Source of the DNA: JAQXDR01 sp038138625
GTDB taxonomy: Bacteria > Pseudomonadota > Alphaproteobacteria > Rhodobacterales > Rhodobacteraceae
Length of the DNA: 47,958 bases
NCBI GenBank assembly: GCA_038138625.1
Contig: JAYQEA010000017.1
Location: forward strand, 1-47,958
Direction of reading: 5' to 3'
In this document: piece by piece, positions 26,303 through 34,080 of the stretch
How positions within the stretch are numbered: position 1 is the stretch's first letter
Layout of the letters: every line of letters begins with the position of its first letter
Position numbers and translations under genes: made by a program
The notes under the pieces: generated by a model
Databases searched by the model: none
What the model was told of the DNA's origin: nothing
What the model saw: only the letters and a program-made list of their open reading frames with translations

Positions 26303-27270
26303 TCACCCAGCATCCATGTGCCGTCCGGCCAGAATGCGTGAAAAGCAAACGCAAACATTACGTCGTGGGGAACATCGTCACCCAAGCTGTCGCGCACCCT
26401 GATGGACCCCACATCACGGCCCTCGGCGATGGATGCGCTATCCAGTGCCGACGCCTGCCCTGCCGTCCAGCTTATATCGTAGCCCGCCTCGATCACGCCA
26501 CCTGCATCGCGCACTCTCTTGATCGGCCACGCCATATCATCGACCCGCACAACACGCGCCAACGCAGGAATATCAAATGGAGGGGCCTCTCCGCTGTACA
26601 AAAAAGGACGAATTGAGCTGTCATATCCACGGTAGGGATTAAATCCGTACTGACGCGGAAACGTCGGCTGCTCCATCACAAGTCCGTCAGGATTGCGGCT
26701 ACTGAAGTCGCGCCAGCTTTCCATCCATGCGGGCAACTGCACCAATTCCTTTCCTGTCATCACGCCGACAATGCCCTCTGCCGTGGCTTGTTGCCACCAG
26801 CTTTCGGTTTGTCGGTCATACATCACCATATCAGAATTTCGCAGCTTTCCAGAAACACCAAAGCTCAGCACCCGGTCGTCCACCCGTCGGTCAAAAACAA
26901 GCCCCGAATTGCATAGCGGGCAAAATGTGACTGCGATGGGTTGATCACCAATCTGGTCATTTACAATTTCGTGCCAAGTCAAATATCGCAACGGGTATGC
27001 CCGCGGTGTCTCACCTTCTATTTCCACGGTAATCACGGGTTCGCGCGCACCCAGCCTGTCCTCTGCCGCGACGTCACGAAAGGCAGGGTCGTCCAGCGCA
27101 GGAATACCGTCCTTTGGAGGCCCACCAGAGAGAATCTCAACCCAGCTTTCCACAGAGGTTGTTTCGAAATCCGTGCGTGGCCATTCATACTGCCAAAAAT
27201 TTGGATCGGCCTGACCTAGAGCTGGCATCATCAACACCATTGCTGTCAGGAATTTCGTTCTGATAGACAT
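26299..27270 (-). CDS. DUF3179 domain-containing exported protein
   Basis: 323 residues with an N-terminal signal peptide (MSIRTKFLTAMVLMMPALGQA, cleavage near residue 21). The DUF3179 core has GIPALDDPAF, VTVEIEGETPRAYPLRYLTW, the cysteine motif VTFCPLCNSGLVFDR and SWWQQATAEGIVG. Function is unknown; the CPLC pair might bind metal or act in redox chemistry, by inference only. ATG at 27270 is preceded by a very strong AAGGAGG that can pair with an upstream CCTCC, so translation initiation may be gated. Convergent with the GNAT gene (4-base overlap of stops). Confidence 0.88.
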   Translation of the reverse strand: MSIRTKFLTAMVLMMPALGQADPNFWQYEWPRTDFETTSVESWVEILSGGPPKDGIPALDDPAFRDVAAEDRLGAREPVITVEIEGETPRAYPLRYLTWHEIVNDQIGDQPIAVTFCPLCNSGLVFDRRVDDRVLSFGVSGKLRNSDMVMYDRQTESWWQQATAEGIVGVMTGKELVQLPAWMESWRDFSSRNPDGLVMEQPTFPRQYGFNPYRGYDSSIRPFLYSGEAPPFDIPALARVVRVDDMAWPIKRVRDAGGVIEAGYDISWTAGQASALDSASIAEGRDVGSIRVRDSLGDDVPHDVMFAFAFHAFWPDGTWMLGD

Positions 27271-27278
27271 ATTTTTTT

Positions 27279-27297
27279 CCTCCTTGCCTATAGGAGG
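27279..27297 (-). promoter_or_regulatory. hairpin covering the DUF3179 gene ribosome-binding site
   Basis: On the minus strand CCTCC (27297-27293) can pair with the Shine-Dalgarno GGAGG (27283-27279) across a 9-base loop, just upstream of A-rich AAAAAAAT and the ATG at 27270. A five-pair GC stem would mask the ribosome site. A thermometer or protein-gated switch is possible but unproven. Confidence 0.35.
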
Positions 27298-27354
27298 TGG
27301 GGCGCGACCCTCCGACGCACCAGCGTCAGAAGATCACGGTTTCGTTACCACCCC

Positions 27355-27903
27355 CTAGGGTGTGACGGTCACATTGACCATCCGGTCGGGCTGTCCCAAT
27401 ACGGCACCGTTCTGTCCGCGTCCTCTTTTTATCGCGTCCACGACATCCATTCCAGCCGTTACCTGACCAACAACTGTGTATTTTCCATCCAGAAAATATC
27501 CCGGCGCAAACATGATAAAGAACTGGGAGTTGGCACTGTCGGGGCTTTGCGAACGCGCCATACCCAACACACCACGATCATAGGGCGTATCCGTAAATTC
27601 TGCCGGAAGATCCGGAAGATCGGATCCGCCTCGGCCCGCCATACGCATGTCACCGCCAAGCTTGCCGAATTGCACATCTCCCGTTTGCGCCATAAAGCCT
27701 TCGATGACCCTATGGAAGACCACATCATTGTAGTCCCCGCGCGCGGCCAGCGTTGTGATACGCTCGACATGCTGCGGTGCGATATCCTCGAACAGATCAA
27801 CTGTGACAGTACCATTGGCCCCGTCGCCTGCAATGGTGATTTCCAACCCGGCGCTGTAGGCAGGCGTCGCCAAAATACCCAGTAAAGCCAGTACCTTATG
27901 CAT
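27355..27903 (-). CDS. periplasmic peptidylprolyl isomerase (cyclophilin)
   Basis: Cyclophilin-type cis-trans prolyl isomerase, 182 residues from the ATG at 27903 (the frame is open to 27912). Signal peptide MHKVLALLGILATPAYSA places it in the periplasm. Family core: DVVFHRVIEGFMAQTGD, GVLGMARSQSPDSANSQFFI and VVGQVTAGMDVVDAI. The start overlaps the stop of the upstream cyclophilin gene by eight bases, so the pair is cotranscribed and likely coupled. The extended C-terminal GQPDRMVNVTV is shared with its neighbour, which suggests tandem duplication followed by addition of an export signal. Confidence 0.93.
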   Translation of the reverse strand: MHKVLALLGILATPAYSAGLEITIAGDGANGTVTVDLFEDIAPQHVERITTLAARGDYNDVVFHRVIEGFMAQTGDVQFGKLGGDMRMAGRGGSDLPDLPAEFTDTPYDRGVLGMARSQSPDSANSQFFIMFAPGYFLDGKYTVVGQVTAGMDVVDAIKRGRGQNGAVLGQPDRMVNVTVTP

Positions 27904-28402
27904 CCGCCGCAACCTTTACGCTGATCATACGGTCCGGGCTGGCCGGGGGTTCGCCACGGATGATGGCATCCACATGTTCCATGCCCTCGATGACGCGACC
28001 GTACACCGTGTATTGCCGGTTCAGAAAATGGTTGTCGCTAAAGTTTATAAAAAACTGAGAATTGGCGCTGTCCGGGCTGGCAGAGCGCGCCGCACCCAAT
28101 GTGCCGCGATCATGCGGAATGCCAGAAAATTCGGCGGGCAGATTCGGCAGGTCCGATCCTCCGGTTCCTGCCATCCGCAAATTAAAGCCGTCTTCCATGT
28201 CACCATTGGCCACATCACCCGTCTGCGCCATGAAGCCATCAATCACACGGTGAAAGCAGACATTGTCGTACTCACCCGCACGCGCCAGTTCTTTCATGCG
28301 CGCAGAATGCTGGGGCGCAATCTCAGGCAGCAATTCAATCACGACGGTGCCGTCTTTAAGTTCCATCAAGATTGTGTTTTCGGGATCCTTGATCTCGGCC
28401 AT
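27896..28402 (-). CDS. cytoplasmic peptidylprolyl isomerase (cyclophilin)
   Basis: 168 residues, no signal peptide. Cyclophilin core: NVCFHRVIDGFMAQTGDVAN, GTLGAARSASPDSANSQFFI, TVYGRVIEGMEHVDAI. The ATG at 28402 follows AAGGAGAG. It leads a two-gene unit with the exported cyclophilin, giving matching foldases on either side of the inner membrane. Divergent from pgk with about 130 bases between starts. A PpiB-like role in general folding is likely. Confidence 0.94.
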   Translation of the reverse strand: MAEIKDPENTILMELKDGTVVIELLPEIAPQHSARMKELARAGEYDNVCFHRVIDGFMAQTGDVANGDMEDGFNLRMAGTGGSDLPNLPAEFSGIPHDRGTLGAARSASPDSANSQFFINFSDNHFLNRQYTVYGRVIEGMEHVDAIIRGEPPASPDRMISVKVAADA

Positions 28403-28532
28403 GTGCCTCTCCTTTTGTATAACATTTAAATGCCCACTTAGCCCCGCAATCCGGGAAAGCCAAGACAGTGCATTGACACCGACCCGTTACCTTGGCCAAA
28501 CCACGCTCAAACTCGCTACCAAGGAGATCCGC

Positions 28533-29720
28533 ATGAGCTGGACATCGCTAGACGCCATGGAACTTGCAGGCAAACGCGTGCTGACGCGCGTCGACATCAA
28601 CGTTCCGATTGACGCGGGCCGTGTTACCGACAGCAGCCGCATCGACCGGATCGTGCCAACCGTTCAAACCATCCTGCAAGCCGGTGGCCTTCCGATTCTG
28701 CTTGCCCATTTCGGCCGTCCGAAGGGCGAACGTAATCCGACACTTAGTCTGCAACAGCTGGTACCCGCTCTTGAGGGTGCTTTTGGTGCACCGGTTATCT
28801 TTGCGGCCGATTGCATCGGACCAGCCGCCCAGACGGCCATTGCAGCCGCGCAGCCCGGTCAAGTTGTCTTGCTGGAAAACACCCGTTTTCACGCAGGCGA
28901 GACCATGAACGACGCAGACCTAGCGTCTGCCATGGCCGACTTGGGGGATGTCTATTGCAATGACGCCTTTTCAGCAGCACATCGTGCACATGCCTCCACC
29001 GAAGGGCTTGCGCATCTGTTGCCGTCCTGCGCCGGCCGGTTGATGGCGTCAGAGCTTGGTGCTTTACAAGCGGCGTTGGGCGCCCCGAACCGGCCTGTTG
29101 TCGCCGTCGTGGGAGGGGCAAAAGTATCAACCAAACTGGATCTTTTGGGTAATCTTGTGGGTAAGGTGGACAGTCTTGTCATCGGGGGAGGTATGGCCAA
29201 TACTTTTCTCGCGGCGCAGAATATTGATGTTGGCACATCGCTCGCCGAACATGACATGACCGACACCGCACGCGAGATAATGCAAAAAGCCAAAGCCACA
29301 GGATGCAATATCATCCTGCCGGTTGACGTTGTGGTCGCGCGCGAATTTCAGGCCCATGCCGACAATCAAACCGTAGCGACAGACGCGTGTCCCACAGATG
29401 CCATGATCCTTGATGCGGGACCTGCGACTGTCAAAATGATAAGTAAGGTTTTTGCATCCGCGAAAACCGTGATCTGGAACGGGCCCCTCGGCGCGTTCGA
29501 AATAGAGCCGTTCAACGCAGCGACCAATGCCGCAGCCCAAGCTGCCGCAGGTGCAACTGTTGCGGGCGATCTGATCTCGGTTGCGGGGGGGGGCGATACG
29601 GTTGCCGCCCTGAACCAAGCGGGTGTAGCGCAGGATTTCACCTACATCTCAACCGCAGGTGGCGCATTTTTGGAGTGGATGGAGGGCAAGATTCTGCCCG
29701 GAGTCGCCGCCCTTGGGTAA
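28533..29720 (+). CDS. pgk: phosphoglycerate kinase
   Basis: Interconverts 1,3-bisphosphoglycerate and 3-phosphoglycerate with ADP/ATP. 395 residues from the ATG at 28533, which has AAGGAGA seven bases upstream; the frame is open to 28263 but the extra part is antisense to the cyclophilin. Seen: RVLTRVDINVP (substrate loop), LAHFGRPKGERNP, VLLENTRFHAGE, VVGGAKVSTKLDLLGNL, and the C-terminal WNGPLGAFEI and GGGDTVAAL nucleotide site. fba follows after 132 bases, which hold a candidate operator. No gap gene is nearby. Confidence 0.97.
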   Translation: MSWTSLDAMELAGKRVLTRVDINVPIDAGRVTDSSRIDRIVPTVQTILQAGGLPILLAHFGRPKGERNPTLSLQQLVPALEGAFGAPVIFAADCIGPAAQTAIAAAQPGQVVLLENTRFHAGETMNDADLASAMADLGDVYCNDAFSAAHRAHASTEGLAHLLPSCAGRLMASELGALQAALGAPNRPVVAVVGGAKVSTKLDLLGNLVGKVDSLVIGGGMANTFLAAQNIDVGTSLAEHDMTDTAREIMQKAKATGCNIILPVDVVVAREFQAHADNQTVATDACPTDAMILDAGPATVKMISKVFASAKTVIWNGPLGAFEIEPFNAATNAAAQAAAGATVAGDLISVAGGGDTVAALNQAGVAQDFTYISTAGGAFLEWMEGKILPGVAALG

Positions 29721-29742
29721 CAATTGCGACATCTGCGTGATC

Positions 29743-29756
29743 CGTTAGCGCGACCA
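29743..29756. promoter_or_regulatory. candidate CceR-like operator upstream of fba
   Basis: CGTTAGCGCGACCA keeps the half-site GTTAGCGC and matches 11 of 14 bases of TGTTAGCGCTAACA. It lies 97 bases before the fba ATG, in the pgk-fba gap. Weaker than the zwf and eno copies. Confidence 0.4.
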
Positions 29757-29852
29757 TAATTGCCAAGACAGCCACGCTTTGCCTATGCATGTCCAAACGA
29801 TGCGTTGATCCGCGCATCGCTTGTTTTCTTTTAGGCAAAAGGCGGACGCTTC

Positions 29853-30743
29853 ATGTCATACCAACAGATGTCAACGCAGATGACCAAGCAGGCTGGTTTC
29901 CTCGCAGCATTGGACCAATCCGGAGGCTCCACCCCCAAAGCCTTGCGTGGATATGGCATAGAAGAAGACGCCTACACGTCTGATGAAGAAATGTTCGCCC
30001 TCATCCACGCGATGCGGGCCCGGATCATCAAATCCGCCGCCTTCACAGGCGACAAAGTGATTGGCGCGATTTTGTTTGAACGCACCATGGATGGCGTCAT
30101 AGACGGCATCCCGACCGCAGACTATCTTTGGAATACCCGCGGGGTTGTCCCCTTTCTCAAGGTTGACAAAGGCCTGTTGGACGGTGCGGAGGGTGTGCGG
30201 CTGATGAAGCCCATGCCAGATCTTGATGCAACACTCGAGCGTGCAAAATCCAAAGGCATTTTTGGAACCAAAATGCGCTCTGTTGTGGATGCGGCCAATG
30301 CGGCCGGAATTGCAGCCAACGTGGCACAACAGTTCGAAGTCGGTCACCAGATCCTGCAGCACGGCCTCATGCCAATCCTGGAACCCGAAGTGACCATCAC
30401 GATCTCAGACAAAGCCGCCGCAGAAACTATGTTGCGAGAGGCAATCCTCGCCCAGCTTGACAAAATGGGCCAGCAAAAAATCATGCTGAAATTGTCGCTG
30501 CCAAGTGTTCCCAATTTCTATCAACCCTTGATCAACCATCCAAATGTTATGCGCGTGGTCGCCCTGTCTGGTGGCTATACACGCGACGACGCAAATACCT
30601 TACTGAGCCAAAATTCCGGAATGATTGCCAGTTTTAGCCGCGCCCTCGCAGAGGGGCTGTCCGCCAAGCAATCGGATGCAGAATTTGATGCAACCCTGCT
30701 GACAACAATCGACAGTGTGTTCAATGCATCTTGTGCGGGCTAA
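29853..30743 (+). CDS. fba: class I fructose-bisphosphate aldolase
   Basis: Cleaves or forms fructose 1,6-bisphosphate; in organisms using the Entner-Doudoroff route it mainly works in gluconeogenesis. 296 residues, class I (Schiff-base, metal-independent) in a compact bacterial form. Seen: FLAALDQSGGSTPKAL near residue 17, ERTMDGVIDG, LMPILEPEVTI with the acidic catalytic residue, and IMLKLSLPS with the candidate Schiff-base lysine, then ALSGGYTRDDA (phosphate site). A terminator-like hairpin lies downstream at 30820-30843 and a candidate operator upstream. Confidence 0.95.
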   Translation: MSYQQMSTQMTKQAGFLAALDQSGGSTPKALRGYGIEEDAYTSDEEMFALIHAMRARIIKSAAFTGDKVIGAILFERTMDGVIDGIPTADYLWNTRGVVPFLKVDKGLLDGAEGVRLMKPMPDLDATLERAKSKGIFGTKMRSVVDAANAAGIAANVAQQFEVGHQILQHGLMPILEPEVTITISDKAAAETMLREAILAQLDKMGQQKIMLKLSLPSVPNFYQPLINHPNVMRVVALSGGYTRDDANTLLSQNSGMIASFSRALAEGLSAKQSDAEFDATLLTTIDSVFNASCAG

Positions 30744-30819
30744 CCCGCGAACGACTTTGTGAGTCCACACAGCAACACATAGCTGGCAGCGACAGACGTG
30801 ATCTTGATTAAACCGGAGC

Positions 30820-30843
30820 AGCCTGCGATCTTTTGCGCAGGCT
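30820..30843 (+). terminator. hairpin between fba and ftsB-like gene
   Basis: AGCCTGCG (30820-30827) pairs perfectly with CGCAGGCT (30836-30843) around ATCTTTTG. It lies 77 bases beyond the fba stop and 28 before the next start. No U-run follows, so it is a moderate terminator candidate. Confidence 0.4.
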
Positions 30844-30871
30844 ACCATCCAGTGCGTCTTGAGGCAGGGCT

Positions 30872-31177
30872 ATGTTTGACAATAACAGTGCAGCGTCGCA
30901 CCTCGGGAGCATCGCCTATTTTGCCATAATATTGAGCTTGGGTGGCTTTTTTGCATTTTCAGCGGTCCAAGGTGATTTTGGTGTAATACGCCGTGGCGAA
31001 ATCGAGGCTGACAGCAGAGTGTTGCAAAAAGAAGCACTGCAACTCGAGGCTCAGGTAGCGCGAATGGAAAATCTCACCCACAGATTATCAGACACTTTCC
31101 TTGATCTCGATTTACTGGATGAAAGAGCACGCGATATTCTGGGACTCATGCGCCATGACGAGTTGGTCATCGACTAA
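30872..31177 (+). CDS. ftsB: FtsB/DivIC-like septum formation initiator
   Basis: Small bitopic division protein of 101 residues. It has a short N-terminus, one transmembrane helix (about 11-30, SIAYFAIILSLGGFFAFSAV), then a periplasmic coiled coil (about 40-75, RVLQKEALQLEAQVARMENLT-like) and a short acidic tail with LDLLDERARDILGL, the usual DivIC end. In the FtsBLQ complex it regulates septal cell wall synthesis. ATG at 30872 follows GAGGCAGGG. It sits just before pdhA (76 bases). Gene symbol by family only. Confidence 0.87.
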   Translation: MFDNNSAASHLGSIAYFAIILSLGGFFAFSAVQGDFGVIRRGEIEADSRVLQKEALQLEAQVARMENLTHRLSDTFLDLDLLDERARDILGLMRHDELVID

Positions 31178-31211
31178 ACCCCGGCTTTGACATGTTGCCG
31201 CGTCGGGTTTA

Positions 31212-31225
31212 GTTTAGGGCTAAAC
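31212..31225. promoter_or_regulatory. candidate operator upstream of pdhA
   Basis: GTTTAGGGCTAAAC is a palindrome with arms GTTTAG and CTAAAC around GG. The inner TTAG-NN-CTAA pattern matches the core of the zwf and eno sites (TTAG-CG-CTAA). It ends 29 bases before the pdhA ATG, where binding would block initiation. It may belong to the same regulon or to another dimeric regulator. Confidence 0.45.
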
Positions 31226-31253
31226 GATCTCGTCAACAGGGAGCCAAGCGTCG

Positions 31254-32249
31254 ATGTCAGCGCGAAAATCAGCCAAAGTCCCCAATGTATCTGGTGACGA
31301 ATTACGACAATATTACAAAGATATGCTCTTGATTCGACGGTTTGAGGAAAAGGCAGGTCAGCTATACGGCATGGGATTGATTGGTGGGTTTTGTCACCTC
31401 TATATCGGGCAGGAGGCCGTGATCGTTGGTCTGGAAGCCGCCGCAGAAGAGGGCGACAAGAGGATTACCTCTTATCGTGACCACGGGCATATGCTCGCCT
31501 GCGGCATGGATCCAAACGGCGTAATGGCAGAGCTTACAGGACGCATCGGAGGCTACTCCAAGGGTAAGGGCGGCTCGATGCACATGTTTTCAGCCGAAAC
31601 TCATTTCTATGGCGGGCACGGCATTGTTGCAGCTCAGGTTCCCATCGGCGCGGGGCTTGCCTTTGCAGATAAATACAACGGCAATGGCCGGGTGACGTTC
31701 ACCTATTTTGGCGATGGCGCTGCCAACCAGGGTCAAGTCTATGAAACCTTTAACATGGCAGCCCTTTGGCAGTTGCCCGTCGTTTTCGTCATTGAAAATA
31801 ATCAATATGCCATGGGAACGGCGCAGGTTCGATCCACCTCTACTCCAGATCTTTATACGCGAGGCGCTGCCTTTGGCATTGCTGGCGAAGCGGTGGACGG
31901 CATGGATGTCCTTGCGGTCAAGGCGGCAGGCACAAAAGCCGTGGCGCATTGCCGGGCCGGAAAGGGTCCCTATATTCTTGAGGTCAAGACCTATCGCTAT
32001 CGCGGGCATTCCATGTCGGACCCTGCAAAATACCGCACACGCGAAGAGGTCCAGCGTATGCGCGATGAACGGGACCCGATCGACCATGTACGTGACATGC
32101 TGTTGCAGGGTAAACATGCCAGCGAGGACGATCTGAAAGCCATCGACAAAGAAATTAAAGCAGTGGTCGCGGCAAGCGCGGATTTCGCCAGAGAAAGCCC
32201 GGAGCCTCCTGCAGCTGAACTGTTCACTGATATCTACGCGGAGGCATAA
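31254..32249 (+). CDS. pdhA: pyruvate dehydrogenase E1 component, alpha subunit
   Basis: TPP-binding subunit of the pyruvate dehydrogenase complex, producing acetyl-CoA from pyruvate. 331 residues. Seen: LIGGFCHLYIGQEAV, SYRDHGHMLACGMD, the TPP signature from GDGAANQG (153-160) to ENN (181-183), and RYRGHSMSDPAKYRT with the phosphorylation-loop-like segment. ATG at 31254 follows CAGGGAG. First gene of pdhA - small frame - pdhB - small frame - pdhC; the E3 gene (lpd) is not in the window. Confidence 0.97.
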   Translation: MSARKSAKVPNVSGDELRQYYKDMLLIRRFEEKAGQLYGMGLIGGFCHLYIGQEAVIVGLEAAAEEGDKRITSYRDHGHMLACGMDPNGVMAELTGRIGGYSKGKGGSMHMFSAETHFYGGHGIVAAQVPIGAGLAFADKYNGNGRVTFTYFGDGAANQGQVYETFNMAALWQLPVVFVIENNQYAMGTAQVRSTSTPDLYTRGAAFGIAGEAVDGMDVLAVKAAGTKAVAHCRAGKGPYILEVKTYRYRGHSMSDPAKYRTREEVQRMRDERDPIDHVRDMLLQGKHASEDDLKAIDKEIKAVVAASADFARESPEPPAAELFTDIYAEA

Positions 32250-32252
32250 ATC

Positions 32253-32537
32253 GTGTTTTTCTTTGCTGCTGGTCTTTTGGCTCAGGACAAGATTGACGCC
32301 GAACGCGTCCACGAACATAGGGCGGGACTGAAGATATCGTCGCCCTTAACCTTTGGTATGCACCGAAAAGGTTTCTCACCGCAGGCCCTCGACATGTTTG
32401 GCCACGACGTGGGAGGAACGATAATCACGGACATCCCAAAGCCTCAGTTTGTTGGGACGCCTTCCATGACCAGTGGCGATATCTGTACCGGGACACATCC
32501 GATTGGCACCACCACACTCACTCCGGAGACACCGTGA
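32253..32537 (+). CDS. hypothetical frame between pdhA and pdhB (94 residues)
   Basis: GTG at 32253 follows the pdhA stop by three bases with GGAG upstream, and the TGA stop (32535-32537) shares its A with the pdhB ATG (TGATG). Such tight joints at both ends are what coupled operon genes look like. The peptide starts hydrophobic (FFFAAGLLAQ) and continues hydrophilic with several His (VHEHRAG, GTHPIG). It matches no family I know. Third-position GC, at roughly 60 percent, does not settle whether it is coding. It may be a real small pdh-operon protein or an untranslated spacer. Confidence 0.38.
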   Translation: MFFFAAGLLAQDKIDAERVHEHRAGLKISSPLTFGMHRKGFSPQALDMFGHDVGGTIITDIPKPQFVGTPSMTSGDICTGTHPIGTTTLTPETP

Positions 32538-33913
32538 TGGCTATTGAAATCCTGATGCCTGCTTTGAGCCCCACTATGGAAGAAGGCACACTGTCAAAAT
32601 GGCTGGTTAAACCGGGAGATCCCGTTCAATCCGGCGATATCCTCGCCGAGATTGAAACCGACAAGGCACCGATGGAATTCGAAGCTGTAGACGAGGGCGT
32701 CATCGGCGCGCTTCTTGTCGCCGAGGGCACAGCAGCAGTTCGCGTGAATACCGCAATTGCAACTTTGGTCACCGAAGACAGTGACACCTCGACCGATCAA
32801 GCCTCGGCAAGCCCGACGCCCGCTGTGCTTAAACCCACCGAGGCTGCGGTCGCCAAGGTGGCTCCCAACGGGGGCTCCGCGGCGACTGCCCTCACCCTTG
32901 ATGCGACGCCAGAGTGGCCAGAGGGAACACCGACGCAAGCAATGACGGTACGGGAAGCGCTTCGCGATGCCATGGCCGAGGAAATGGCGCGTGACGATGC
33001 CGTGTTTTTAATGGGCGAAGAGGTCGGCGAATACCAAGGCGCGTACAAAATAAGTCAAGGTCTGCTTGACCAGTTTGGATCCAAACGGGTTATTGATACA
33101 CCGATCACGGAACACGGGTTTACCGGAATTGCGGTTGGTGCCGCCTTTGGTGGTCTGCGCCCAATCGTTGAATTCATGACTTTCAACTTCGCGATGCAGG
33201 CTATTGACCAGATTATAAACTCTGCGGCGAAAACCCTGTATATGTCCGGGGGACAGATGGGTGCCCCAATGGTGTTTCGTGGACCCAACGGGGCGGCCGC
33301 ACGTGTCGGCGCACAACACAGCCAGGATTATGCCGCGTGGTATTCCCATATTCCCGGACTGAAAGTCGTCATGCCGTATTCCGCCTCGGACGCAAAGGGA
33401 CTGCTAAAGACGGCTATTCGCGACCCAAATCCAGTGATCTTTTTGGAAAACGAAATCCTCTACGGCCGCAGCTTCGACGTCCCCCTAATAGACGATTATA
33501 CCGTGCCTCTAGGCAAAGCTCGTCTCTGGCGCGAGGGCACAGATGTCACTTTGGTAAGTTTTGGCATCGGCATGTCACATACGCTTGACGCTGCAGACAT
33601 GCTGGCAGGCGAAGGTATCTCCGCCGAGGTGCTGGATCTGCGCTGCCTGCGTCCGATGGATACTGCCTCTGTTATAGCCTCGGTTCAGAAAACCAACAGA
33701 TGCGTCACCGTTGAAGAAGGCTTTCCCGTTGGCGCAATTGGCAACCATATCTCGGCCGTTCTGATGGAGCAAGCCTTTGACTGGCTGGACGCACCTGTCA
33801 TAAATTGCACCGGGAAGGATGTTCCGATGCCGTATGCAGCCAATCTGGAAAAATTGGCGTTGATCACCGCAGACGAGGTCGCTGATGCAGCGCGCAAGGT
33901 GTGTTACCGATGA
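32537..33913 (+). CDS. pdhB: pyruvate dehydrogenase E1 component, beta subunit with lipoyl domain
   Basis: 458 residues from the ATG at 32537 (a GTG at 32534 is also possible). An N-terminal lipoyl domain (about 1-78; lipoyl-lysine K43 in ETDKAPMEFE) is joined by an Ala/Pro/Thr-rich linker (80-130) to the transketolase-type beta subunit (MTVREALRDAMAEEMARDD, ITEHGFTGIAVGAAFGGLRP, GLKVVMPYSASDAKGLLK). Lipoylated E1-beta is known from several Alphaproteobacteria. The residue two after the lipoyl lysine is Pro where Thr is usual and where PdhC has Thr. Confidence 0.96.
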   Translation: MAIEILMPALSPTMEEGTLSKWLVKPGDPVQSGDILAEIETDKAPMEFEAVDEGVIGALLVAEGTAAVRVNTAIATLVTEDSDTSTDQASASPTPAVLKPTEAAVAKVAPNGGSAATALTLDATPEWPEGTPTQAMTVREALRDAMAEEMARDDAVFLMGEEVGEYQGAYKISQGLLDQFGSKRVIDTPITEHGFTGIAVGAAFGGLRPIVEFMTFNFAMQAIDQIINSAAKTLYMSGGQMGAPMVFRGPNGAAARVGAQHSQDYAAWYSHIPGLKVVMPYSASDAKGLLKTAIRDPNPVIFLENEILYGRSFDVPLIDDYTVPLGKARLWREGTDVTLVSFGIGMSHTLDAADMLAGEGISAEVLDLRCLRPMDTASVIASVQKTNRCVTVEEGFPVGAIGNHISAVLMEQAFDWLDAPVINCTGKDVPMPYAANLEKLALITADEVADAARKVCYR

Positions 33914-34047
33914 CCACATACATCAACCACTTGACTGCATGGCATAAAATTGACCGCGGCCACGGGGCGGCCTGCGGGCTATGGCCGGACAAATCGTCAG
34001 GTGTGTCAGCCATCATAATAAGCCGGAGGGACGAACAGTGCGTTTGA
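33910..34047 (+). CDS. hypothetical small frame between pdhB and pdhC (45 residues)
   Basis: ATG at 33910 overlaps the pdhB stop as ATGA, and the frame runs to TGA at 34045-34047, 33 bases before pdhC. The peptide is basic and polar (contains HKIDRGHGAACGLWPDK) with no membrane segment and no recognised family. The four-base overlap is the same type seen between true gene pairs in this window. The short length means chance is a real alternative. Confidence 0.3.
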   Translation: MTTYINHLTAWHKIDRGHGAACGLWPDKSSGVSAIIISRRDEQCV

Positions 34048-34080
34048 TAGCATGTAGCAGCCTCAAAGGGGAGCCGATGT

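Noticed and set aside
28263..28532. N-terminal extension of pgk by 90 codons
   Set aside because: The extension is antisense to the cyclophilin gene, and a strong AAGGAGA precedes the family-like ATG at 28533.
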